In this document: piece after piece, positions 8,906-16,826 of the stretch | Position numbering within the stretch: the first letter of the stretch is position 1 | How the letters are laid out: every line of letters begins with the position of its first letter | Assembly: GCF_000518645.1 (NCBI RefSeq) | Contig: NZ_KI912466.1 | Coordinates: 183,792 to 247,791 of the forward strand | Length of the DNA: 64,000 bases | Source of the DNA: Curvibacter gracilis ATCC BAA-807 | GTDB lineage: Bacteria; Pseudomonadota; Gammaproteobacteria; Burkholderiales; Burkholderiaceae_C | Direction: 5' to 3' | Position numbers and translations under genes: made by a program | The notes under the pieces: generated by a model | Seen by the model: only the letters and a program-made list of their open reading frames with translations | Told to the model about the DNA's origin: nothing | The model's database searches: none

Positions 8906-9901
8906 TCAGCCCTCGAACTGCGGGTGCAGTTGGCGGATGCGGTTCATGGCCATGCCGGCCGCGGCAGTGCGGGTTTCCACGCCGAGCTTGGCGTACACCC
9001 GCTCCAGGTGCTTTTTCACGGTGGCCGGGCTGGCGCCCAGGATGTCACCGATGTCGCGGTTGATCTTGCCCTTGACCACCCAGTACAGCACCTCGGCCTC
9101 GCGCGCGGTGAGCTTGAAGCTCAGGCTCATGGCCTCGATCACCGCGTCGTCCGACACCTCCTGCATCACGATCAGCCAATCGCCACCGCCTTCGCTGTCA
9201 CCCGTTTGCTGGTGCAGGCGGAAGGTGAGGCGGCGCGGGCCCTGGTCGTGGTTGAGCCGGGGCGGCTCGATGCTGGCCTGGGCGTCGGGCAGGTGACGCC
9301 GCAACCAGCTCACCACCGGCTCGGGCGTGACAGGTGCGGCGGTGCCGAAGTAGCGCATCAGCAGGTCGCGCGCCAGCGGGGTCTGCCACATCAGGCGGCC
9401 ATCGCTCACGCGCACGGTGATGCTGGCGTAGCCGAAGGCATCGAGCGCGTTGCGGGCCTGGCCGGCCTGCCGGGCTGCCTGGCGCGCCTGGCGGGCGCCC
9501 TGCAGGTGCACGCTCATGCGGGCCAGCACCTCCTTGGGCTTGATGGGCTTGGTCACGTAGTCCACGCCACCACTCTCCAGCGCAGCCACCAGGTGCTCGG
9601 TCTCGGTCAGCCCGGTCATGAAGATGATGGGGATGTGCGCGGTGCGGGGCTCGGCCTTAAGGCGGCGCGCCACTTCAAAACCATCCATGCCCGGCATCAT
9701 GGCATCGAGCAGCACCACATCGGGCAGGGCCTGACTGGCGCGCTGCAGCGCGGCCTCGCCCGAGGTGGCCACCAGCACGGTGTAGCCCGACTCGTCCAGC
9801 GCGTCGTGCAGCATGGCCAGGTTGTCAGGCACATCGTCCACCACCAGCACCACATCGCTGTTGGCCCGGTCCAGGGTCTGATCATAGGAAGGCGCGTTCA
9901 T
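8906..9901 (-). CDS. Response regulator with receiver and LuxR-type HTH domains
   Basis: A 331-residue output regulator. The receiver domain (about 15-130) has the acidic pair VVDDVPDN, phospho-Asp in LLDAMMPGMDG (about residue 65) and the conserved Lys in VTKPIKPKE. A middle region resembles a degenerate PAS-like sensor (about 165-255). The C-terminal LuxR/FixJ HTH (about 265-325) includes LTAREAEVLYWVVKGKINRD and GASPATVKKHLERVYAKLGV. Its ATG overlaps the stop of the upstream permease-kinase gene (ATGA at 9898-9901), so the two are translationally coupled and almost certainly partners. A frame open upstream to 10237 is the kinase gene's shadow. Confidence 0.93.
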   Translation of the reverse strand: MNAPSYDQTLDRANSDVVLVVDDVPDNLAMLHDALDESGYTVLVATSGEAALQRASQALPDVVLLDAMMPGMDGFEVARRLKAEPRTAHIPIIFMTGLTETEHLVAALESGGVDYVTKPIKPKEVLARMSVHLQGARQARQAARQAGQARNALDAFGYASITVRVSDGRLMWQTPLARDLLMRYFGTAAPVTPEPVVSWLRRHLPDAQASIEPPRLNHDQGPRRLTFRLHQQTGDSEGGGDWLIVMQEVSDDAVIEAMSLSFKLTAREAEVLYWVVKGKINRDIGDILGASPATVKKHLERVYAKLGVETRTAAAGMAMNRIRQLHPQFEG

Positions 9902-12900
9902 GGCGAGGGAGGCGAGGGGTCCGTGTCGGAAGCAGAAGAAGGCGATTGTGCCGTGATGGCCTCGGCCAGCGCCTCGAACTGGAAGCCCCGCGCCAGCGGG
10001 CGCAAGCCCTCCACCCAGGCGGCACAGGCGGGCTCGTGGCGCTCGATGTCGGCCAGAGCGTTCATCACGCCGCGGTAGTAGCCCAGGGTCACGGCCTCCA
10101 GCAGCACCTTCAGGCGAGGCGCGCTGGGGCGGGCGCCGCTGTCGGATGGTGGCTCGGCCGGGTGCTCGGGCACCAAGACGGGCGGGTTGGATGCAGCAGG
10201 CGCCGGGGCTGGCTGCGCCTGCCCAGGTCCCTGCCACACCAGGCCCAGCCGGCGCTCCAGCCAGTCCAGCAGCTCGCTGTGGCGCACCGGCTTGACCAGA
10301 AAGTCTTCTGGCGCAATGCCCACGTCGTTCTCCAGCCCCTTGTCGAAGGCATTGGCCGACACGATGGCCACCTGGGCCTGGCTGTGGCCCGCCGCACGCA
10401 GGCGCCGCACGGTCTCCCAGCCATCGATGCCGGGCATGGCCAGGTCCATGAACACCGCGTCGGGCGCATAGCCTGCGGCCAGCAGGTCCAGTGCATCGTG
10501 GCCGCTGGCGGCGGTGCGCAGCTCGAAGCCCAGGGGTTGCAGCAGCTGCACCAGCAGCTCGCGGTCGGGCTCTTCGTTGTCCACCACCAGCAGGCGGCGC
10601 CGTGGCCCCAGGTAGCCGCTGCGCTGCGCCGCGGCCGGGGCCTGGGCCGGCGGGTGTTGCAAAGCACTGTCGTGCACCTCGGGCAGGAACAGCCGCACCC
10701 GGAACACCGAGCCCTGGCCGGGCGTGCTGTCCACCGACAGCTCGCCGCCCATGAGGTCGGTCAGCATCTTGGCGATCGTCAGGCCCAGGCCAGCCCCGCC
10801 CGAACCGGCGCTGGCGGTGGTGCCGCGCGCAAAAGGCTCGAAGATGCGCTGCAGCTCGGCGGCGGTCATGCCCGGGCCGGTGTCGTGCACCTCCAGCGTG
10901 GCCATCTCGCGGCCATGGCGCACCCGGAAGCTGACCTGACCACGCGCCGTGAACTTGATCGCATTGCCCAGCAGGTTGATCAGGATCTGGCGCAGGCGCT
11001 TTTCGTCGGCGCGCACCACCTCGGGCAACTCGCCCAGGGCCTCGAACTGAAAGCGCAGGCCCTTGGCCGCGGCCTGCAGCTCGAACAGGCCGGCCACATC
11101 GTGCACAAAGTCGGCGAAGCGCATGGGCCGCACCTCCAGCGTCATCTTGCCGGACTCGATGCGCGCCACATCCAGCGTGCCCTCGATCAGGGTCAGCAGG
11201 TGCTCGCCGCCGCGCCGGATCACGTTCACCGCCTGTTTGCGGTGGGGGGGCACCCCGGGGTCTTCGCCCATCAGCTGGGCATAGCCCAGGATGCTGTTGA
11301 GCGGCGTGCGCAGCTCATGGCTGATGGCGCTGATGTAGCGGCTCTTGGCCTGGTTGGCCTGGTCCGCCTGCTGGCGCGCCCGCTCGGCCACCTGGCGTGC
11401 GGTCTGCAGGGCCTCGTCGGTCTGGCGGTGCAGCTCGATTTCGCGCATCAGCAGCCGGGTCTGGCGGTTGGATTCCTCCTGCGCCACCTGCCGGCTCTTG
11501 TGCGCCAGCACCAGCCACCAGGCCACGATGCCGGCGATCACCAGCATGGCCATGTAGGCCTTCAAAAAGCCGGTGCGCAGCGACAACTGCCCCAACGGCT
11601 CCAGCGGCAGCATGTCGCCCAGGGTGCGCAGCTCCTGGTGGTAGAGCAGGCCGAACACCGTGGCCAGCAGGGGCACGATGATCAGCATCAGCAACAGAAA
11701 ATGCCCCAGCCCGGTGTCCAGATAGGGCCAGATGCGGCGTGGCAGCAGCCAGCGCAAGGCCCCCGACCACTGGGCCGACAGGCTGGCGTGGGGCTTGCAC
11801 AGATCGCCGCAGCGCGCATCCAGCGTGCAGCACAGCGAGCAGATCGGCCCGCGGTAGGCCGGGCAATGGGCCATGTCGGGGGCCTCGTACTCGCTCTCGC
11901 AGATCACGCAGCGGCGCAAGGCGGTGCTGGGGTCGGCGCCGGCCACGGGCGGGGCCTCGCTGTGCCGCGCGATGTAGTAACGCCCCCCGGTCAGCCAGGC
12001 CAGCAGCGGCGAGGTGAGCATGGCCGTGCCCAGCGCGATCAGGGCCGAGAAGGCCTGGGCCAGCGGCCCGAACAGGCCCAGATGGGCGCTCACCGACAGG
12101 GCCGAGGCCAAGGCCATGGCCCCCACCCCGACCGGGTTGATGTCGTACAGGTGGGCCCGCTTGAACTCGATGCCCGGCGGGCTCAGGCCCAGGGGCTTGT
12201 TGATCACCAAGTCGGCCACCACCGTCATCATCCAGGCGATGGCGATGTTCGAGTACAGGCCCAGCACATCGCCCAGGGCCTCGAACACGTTCATCTCCAT
12301 CAGCATGAAGGCGATCAGGGTGTTGAACACCACCCACACCACCCGCCCCGGGTGGCTGTGGGTGACGCGCGAGAAGAAGTTCGACCAGGCCAGCGAGCCC
12401 GCATAGGCGTTGGTGACATTGATCTTGAGCTGCGACAGCACCACAAAGATGGCCGTGGCCGCCACCGCCCAGCCATAGCGCGGAAACACATACTCGTAGG
12501 CGGCCAGGTACATCTGGTTGGGGTCCACCGCCCGATCTGGCGGCACCATGTGGGTGATGGCCAGATAGGCCAACAGGGCCCCGCCCAGCATCTTGGCCAC
12601 GCCCACCAGCACCCAGCCGGGCCCCCCGGCCAGCACGCCGGCCCACCACCGGCCCGGGTGGGCCGGGTCGGGTCGGGGCATGAAGCGCAGGTAGTCGGCC
12701 TGCTCGCCCATCTGGGTGATCAGCGCAATGCCCACGGTCGATGCCGCACCAAACAGGTGCATATCAAAGCCCGCAAAATCCCGCCCCTCACCACCGTAGT
12801 GCGTGATGCCGGCAAACGCACCAGGATCGCGCAGCAACACCGCCACAAAAGGCACTACCAGCATCACGATCCACAGCGGCTGCGTCCAGACCTGCAGGCG

Positions 12901-13491
12901 GCTGATCACCGACACCCCGTGCGTCACCAGCGGGATCACCACCAGCGCGCACACCAGGTAGCCCCAGGACGGCGGGATGCCCAGCGCCAACTCCAGCGCA
13001 TAGGCCATGACGGCCGCCTCGAGTGCAAAGAAGATGAAGGTGAACGAGGCATAGATCAGCGAGGTCAGCGTCGAGCCGATGTAGCCGAAGCCCGCGCCCC
13101 GGGTCAGCAGGTCCATGTCCACGCCATAGCGCGCCGCGTAAACGCTGATGGGCAGGCCGGCCAGAAAGATCACCAGCCCCGTGGCCAGAATGGCCCACAG
13201 GGCGTTTTCGAAGCCGTACTGCACCAGCAGCGTGGCGCCCACCGCCTCGAGGATCAGGAACGACGCGGCCCCGAAGGCCGTGTTGGCCACCCGGAAGATC
13301 GACCAGCGCCGAAAGCGCTGCGGTGCAAAGCGCAGCGCGTAGTCCTCCAGGGTCTCGCGCACCACCCAGCTGTTGTAGTCGCGCCGGATCTTGACCACCT
13401 GCTGAGGCGCCCCGGCGTCGCCACCCGCGGGGGTGTCGGCGTCTGGCTCGGTCGATGCGGCCGGCCCTGGCGGTGTCTCGGTTGCCCTCAT
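9898..13491 (-). CDS. NCS1 permease-histidine kinase-receiver fusion (transporter-type sensor kinase)
   Basis: A 1197-residue membrane sensor. Residues about 30-510 form a complete nucleobase:cation symporter (NCS1, cytosine/allantoin permease-like) module with roughly 12 helices, including TRGAGFGYIGST and SQLKINVTNAYAGSLAWSNF. A cysteine-rich stretch follows (about 525-565; CVICE, CSLCC and further Cys/His residues), then two more membrane helices and a coiled linker. The HisKA H-box is ISHELRTPLNSILGY (His near 724), then HATPase_c (LINLLGNAIKF, GGAGLGLTIAKML), then a receiver with phospho-Asp in FMDLAMPGIDGWE (near 1015). The start at 13491 is preferred to an upstream ATG at 13575. The design parallels CbrA, where a solute carrier is fused to a kinase. 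Substrate is unknown; the location near urtA and urease suggests a nitrogen compound (inference). Confidence 0.93.
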   Translation of the reverse strand: MRATETPPGPAASTEPDADTPAGGDAGAPQQVVKIRRDYNSWVVRETLEDYALRFAPQRFRRWSIFRVANTAFGAASFLILEAVGATLLVQYGFENALWAILATGLVIFLAGLPISVYAARYGVDMDLLTRGAGFGYIGSTLTSLIYASFTFIFFALEAAVMAYALELALGIPPSWGYLVCALVVIPLVTHGVSVISRLQVWTQPLWIVMLVVPFVAVLLRDPGAFAGITHYGGEGRDFAGFDMHLFGAASTVGIALITQMGEQADYLRFMPRPDPAHPGRWWAGVLAGGPGWVLVGVAKMLGGALLAYLAITHMVPPDRAVDPNQMYLAAYEYVFPRYGWAVAATAIFVVLSQLKINVTNAYAGSLAWSNFFSRVTHSHPGRVVWVVFNTLIAFMLMEMNVFEALGDVLGLYSNIAIAWMMTVVADLVINKPLGLSPPGIEFKRAHLYDINPVGVGAMALASALSVSAHLGLFGPLAQAFSALIALGTAMLTSPLLAWLTGGRYYIARHSEAPPVAGADPSTALRRCVICESEYEAPDMAHCPAYRGPICSLCCTLDARCGDLCKPHASLSAQWSGALRWLLPRRIWPYLDTGLGHFLLLMLIIVPLLATVFGLLYHQELRTLGDMLPLEPLGQLSLRTGFLKAYMAMLVIAGIVAWWLVLAHKSRQVAQEESNRQTRLLMREIELHRQTDEALQTARQVAERARQQADQANQAKSRYISAISHELRTPLNSILGYAQLMGEDPGVPPHRKQAVNVIRRGGEHLLTLIEGTLDVARIESGKMTLEVRPMRFADFVHDVAGLFELQAAAKGLRFQFEALGELPEVVRADEKRLRQILINLLGNAIKFTARGQVSFRVRHGREMATLEVHDTGPGMTAAELQRIFEPFARGTTASAGSGGAGLGLTIAKMLTDLMGGELSVDSTPGQGSVFRVRLFLPEVHDSALQHPPAQAPAAAQRSGYLGPRRRLLVVDNEEPDRELLVQLLQPLGFELRTAASGHDALDLLAAGYAPDAVFMDLAMPGIDGWETVRRLRAAGHSQAQVAIVSANAFDKGLENDVGIAPEDFLVKPVRHSELLDWLERRLGLVWQGPGQAQPAPAPAASNPPVLVPEHPAEPPSDSGARPSAPRLKVLLEAVTLGYYRGVMNALADIERHEPACAAWVEGLRPLARGFQFEALAEAITAQSPSSASDTDPSPPSP

Positions 13492-13717
13492 GCGTGCTGA
13501 ACTCCTTGGTCTGGTCGGCTGGCAGGCCGCGGTTGCGGCCCCGGCTCCCTGTGATGCCCCAGAGCGGTGCAGCATTCATGCCATGCGCCCAGCCGCGGCT
13601 CGGGGACCGACTGTCTCCGAGTTTGGAGGTTTTTTTGCATCGAACGGGAACTTGTACGCCGCAACGAACACAATCGAGGCTGTCAACACGCCAGACACCC
13701 ACCCAACCCCTTCCACC

Positions 13718-14074
13718 ATGCGCCTGCTCCTGCTTTGCCTGCTCTCAGTGCTGCTGCTCGGCTCGACCCTGCTGCAAGGCGAGAGCGCAGCCTGGGCCGG
13801 CGAGCCCGAGCTGCTGCAAGGGGATGTGCTGCTGGTGACCTCGCCCTGCGAGGTGCTGGCCGACGAGCCCGACACCCTGGACGAAGAACTGCGCACCGCC
13901 GTGCGCCTGTACCAGCCCCCGGTCACCAACGACGACCGCACCGAAATGTTCTGGGCCCCCGAAGAGCCCCAACTGGACGCCCCTGTCCACACCAGCGCCC
14001 CCGCGCCCTTCTCGGTGCGGCTGAGCAGCGTCTGCCCCCGGCCCCTGCTGCGCCCACCGCGCCTGCTGGCCTGA
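13718..14074 (+). CDS. Small secreted protein ahead of metal efflux operon
   Basis: A 118-residue hypothetical protein with a clear signal peptide (MRLLLLCLLSVLLLGSTLL, then a cleavage region near AAWAG). The mature part is acidic, with two cysteines and a Pro/Arg-rich tail, and I recognise no domain. It lies 160 bp upstream of the outer-membrane component of an RND metal pump on the same strand. Similar-sized exported proteins (CzcI/CnrY-like accessory genes) precede some czc operons, but similarity to them is not established here. The 13492-13717 stretch before it has no gene; it should hold the divergent promoters for this gene and the sensor kinase. Confidence 0.55.
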   Translation: MRLLLLCLLSVLLLGSTLLQGESAAWAGEPELLQGDVLLVTSPCEVLADEPDTLDEELRTAVRLYQPPVTNDDRTEMFWAPEEPQLDAPVHTSAPAPFSVRLSSVCPRPLLRPPRLLA

Positions 14075-14234
14075 GGCCCGCGCCCGCCTGACGGCCCGGC
14101 GCAGCCCTCCCCCCCTAGCCTGATCTCGCCTGCCGATCCGGCGCCTGTTGAAACAGGTGCCGGCCCCGCGACGCCTGAGCGCGTTGCGCAGGCACGGCCC
14201 CCGTATCTCTTCACGGCCTTGTGCCGCCCCTGCC

Positions 14235-15614
14235 ATGCACGTTTCTGATTCATCCCTGCCCCGTCGCCTGCCCAGACTGGTGCTGCTCACCGCTGCCCTG
14301 GCGCTGGGCGGCGTCACGCCCAGCCTGGTCCAGGCCCAGGCTCAGGCCCAGACAACACCTCCCTCCACCCAGCGCACCGACGAGATCCCGGTGATGGGCC
14401 TGGAACAACTGACCCGCCTGGTGCTGCAACACAACCCCGAACTGCTGGCCGCCCTGCAGGCGCGGCAGACCGCCGCGGCCGGCGTGACCAGTGCCGGCGC
14501 CCTGCCCAACCCCCGGCTGGAGGTGAGCGGCGGCCACAACAGCGCCCGACTGCCCTCGGCCAACCCAGGCCAGGTGCAGACCTGGGCGGTGTCGCAGCTG
14601 ATCGAGAACCCGGCCCTGCGCAGCGCCCGCCAGGACGCCGCCCGGGCCGGCGTGAGAGGCAGCGCCGAACAGGCCGAGATCACGCGCCAGGCCTTGATCG
14701 CCCAGGTGCAGTTGCGCGCCTATGAGGCCCTGCTGCGCCAGGCCGAAGCCGCCAGCGCCAGCGAATCGCTGGCCTTGCTGGAGCAGGTGCGCGAGCGCGT
14801 GCGCCTGCGGGTGGACAGTGGCGAGGCCCCGCGCTACGAAATCATCAAGGCCGATGCCGAAATCATCAACGCCCGCCAGCGCCAGCATAGCGCGGCCCTG
14901 CAGGCCGAGCAGGCCCTGCTGAGCCTGAACCGCCTGGCCGCCGGCCAGTTGCCCGAGCGCTGGCGGCTGCAGGCCTCGCTGGACGATGCGCCGGCGCTGC
15001 CCGGCCTGGGCGCGCTGCGCGCCCAGGCCGATGAGCGCAACCCCGAGCTGCGCGCCCTGCAGGCCGAGATCCAGCGCGCCCAGGCCCGGCTGGCCGAGGC
15101 CCGCGCCGGCCGCTGGCCCGGCCTGGAGCTGCGCTACAGCCAGACGCGCGACCCCGAGATCCGCCAGAACCAGCTCGGGGTGAGTGTGCAGATCCCGCTG
15201 CTGGACACGCGCAGCGGCCCCCGTGCCGAGGCCGAATCCGAGCTGCTGCGCCTGCAGGGCCGGCTGGACGGGCGCCGCGCCGAACTGGGCCAGCAAGTGC
15301 TGCTGGCCTGGAAATCCCTGGAGCTGGCCCGTGGCCGCACCGAGGCCCTGAGCCAGGGCGCCGTGCGCGAGGCCGAGGCCGCCCTGCGCGTGGCCCAGGC
15401 CGCCTACCGCTACGGCGAGCGCGGCATCCTCGATGTGCTGGACGCCCAGCGCGTGCTGCGCAGCGTGCGGGCCGACCTGCTGGATGCGCGCTACCAGCAA
15501 CAGGTGGCGCGCATCGAGCTCGAACTGCTGGCCGGCCGCCACGGCGAGGCCGAACTCCTTGCCCCCACCCCTGCCACGCCCGCCGCCCCGGCCTCGGCCA
15601 CCCAGCAGCCCTGA
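14235..15614 (+). CDS. czcC: CzcC-like outer membrane channel of RND metal efflux system
   Basis: TolC-family outer-membrane factor (459 residues) forming the exit duct of a tripartite pump. It has an N-terminal signal peptide (LVLLTAALALGGVTPSLVQAQA). The rest is long helical hairpin repeats rich in Ala, Gln, Arg and Glu, with the usual internal duplication (LTRLVLQHNPELLAALQARQ early, LRAQADERNPELRALQAEIQ midway). The segment YRYGERGILDVLDAQRVLRS near the end is a hallmark of CzcC/CusC relatives. The start at 14235 places the signal peptide correctly; an upstream in-frame ATG at 14148 adds an unlikely leader. The adaptor gene follows 18 bp downstream. Confidence 0.88.
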   Translation: MHVSDSSLPRRLPRLVLLTAALALGGVTPSLVQAQAQAQTTPPSTQRTDEIPVMGLEQLTRLVLQHNPELLAALQARQTAAAGVTSAGALPNPRLEVSGGHNSARLPSANPGQVQTWAVSQLIENPALRSARQDAARAGVRGSAEQAEITRQALIAQVQLRAYEALLRQAEAASASESLALLEQVRERVRLRVDSGEAPRYEIIKADAEIINARQRQHSAALQAEQALLSLNRLAAGQLPERWRLQASLDDAPALPGLGALRAQADERNPELRALQAEIQRAQARLAEARAGRWPGLELRYSQTRDPEIRQNQLGVSVQIPLLDTRSGPRAEAESELLRLQGRLDGRRAELGQQVLLAWKSLELARGRTEALSQGAVREAEAALRVAQAAYRYGERGILDVLDAQRVLRSVRADLLDARYQQQVARIELELLAGRHGEAELLAPTPATPAAPASATQQP

Positions 15615-15632
15615 GGCCCCACACCCCATTCC

Positions 15633-16823
15633 ATGAAACCGATCATGAACACCTTCAAACTCCCTCCCCTGCCCCTGGCCACCCTGAGCACGTTGGCCTT
15701 GGCCCTGCTCTGCGCCTTCACACTGAGCGCCTGCGGCCCTGCCGACAAGCCCGCACCCGTCGCAGAGACCCCGGCCACCGACCCGCTGGAAGTGCGGGTC
15801 AAACCCGAGATGGCGGCCCAGTTCCAGGTGCAGAAACTGGCCCCGGTCGCCCTGGTGCCCACCCAGGACGTGGCCGGCCGCATCGAGGCCAATGACCGCC
15901 TGGTGACCCGCATCGGCGCCTCGGTCACCGGCCGCGTGACCGATGTGCTGGCCGAGGTGGGCGACCGCGTCAAGACCGGACAGGCCCTGGCCCATGTGGC
16001 CAGCCCCGAGCTGACCACGGCCCAGCTGGCCTTCCTGCGTGCCCATGCGGCCAGCCAATTGGCCGAGCGCGCCGTGGAACGCGCCCGCCAGTTGATCCAG
16101 GCCGATGTGATCGGCTCGGCCGAACTGCAGCGCCGTGAATCCGAACTGAGCATCGCCCGCGCCGAGCTGCGCGCGGCCGGCGACCAGCTGCAGCTGATGG
16201 GCCTGCCCGCAGGCGCCATCGAGCAGTTGCGCAGCCAGGGCACCCTGGCCGCCAAGACCGCCGTGGTGGCCACGCTGTCGGGTGTGGTGATCGAGCGCCA
16301 GGTCAGCCGAGGCCAGGTGGCCCAGCCGGGCGACCCGCTGTTCACCGTGGCCGACCTGGGCAATGTCTGGGTGGTGGGCGGCCTGCCTGAGCAGGCGGCC
16401 CGTTCGGTGCAGCCGGGCCAGGCGGTGGAGATCGAGGTGCCGGCCCTGGGCGCCCAGCGCCTGCAGGGCAAGATCGTCTACGTGGGCGACACCGTGTCGC
16501 CCGAGACTCGCACCGTCACCATCCGCACCCAGGTCGACAACGCCCGCCGCGACCTCAAGCCGCAGATGCTGGCCACCATGCGCATTGCCGCCGCGCCGCA
16601 GCAGGTGCTGGCCGTGCCCAGCGCCGCCGTGGTGCGCGAGAACGACCGCGACCACGTGTTCGTGCGCCAGGCCGAGGGGCGCTACCGCCTCACGCCGGTC
16701 GAACTGGGGGCCGCCAGTGGCGCACTGCGCCCCCTGCTCAAGGGCCTGCCCGAGGGCAGCGAGGTGGTGGTCGAAGGGGCCTTCCACCTGAACAACGAGC
16801 GCAAGCGCGCCGAACTGGAGTAA
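15633..16823 (+). CDS. czcB: CzcB-like periplasmic adaptor (membrane fusion protein), lipoprotein
   Basis: HlyD/CzcB-type adaptor of 396 residues linking the inner-membrane RND pump to the outer-membrane channel. The signal ends in a lipobox (LSAC, Cys near residue 34), predicting a lipidated N-terminus. Two half-motifs of the biotinyl-lipoyl-like domain flank the hairpin: IGASVTGRVTDVLAEVGDRVKTGQ near 90-115 and AVVATLSGVVIERQVSRGQVAQPGD near 210-235. The beta-barrel region VWVVGGLPEQAARSVQPGQ follows, and the C-terminal membrane-proximal domain includes VPSAAVVREND and LKGLPEGSEVVVEGAF. No His-rich metal-binding N-terminus is seen, unlike classical CzcB of Cupriavidus. The RND gene starts 3 bp after its stop codon. 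Confidence 0.9.
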   Translation: MKPIMNTFKLPPLPLATLSTLALALLCAFTLSACGPADKPAPVAETPATDPLEVRVKPEMAAQFQVQKLAPVALVPTQDVAGRIEANDRLVTRIGASVTGRVTDVLAEVGDRVKTGQALAHVASPELTTAQLAFLRAHAASQLAERAVERARQLIQADVIGSAELQRRESELSIARAELRAAGDQLQLMGLPAGAIEQLRSQGTLAAKTAVVATLSGVVIERQVSRGQVAQPGDPLFTVADLGNVWVVGGLPEQAARSVQPGQAVEIEVPALGAQRLQGKIVYVGDTVSPETRTVTIRTQVDNARRDLKPQMLATMRIAAAPQQVLAVPSAAVVRENDRDHVFVRQAEGRYRLTPVELGAASGALRPLLKGLPEGSEVVVEGAFHLNNERKRAELE

Positions 16824-16826
16824 GCC

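Noticed and set aside
9902-10237. Upstream extension of the LuxR-type regulator
   Set aside because: The frame is open only because it overlaps the kinase gene. The receiver domain and the ATGA overlap support the start at 9901.
9946-13500. Very long open frame (over 1100 codons) antisense to the permease-kinase gene
   Set aside because: Composition is Gln/His/Arg/Gly-rich without domains, typical of antisense shadows in high-GC DNA. The minus strand encodes a clear multidomain protein.
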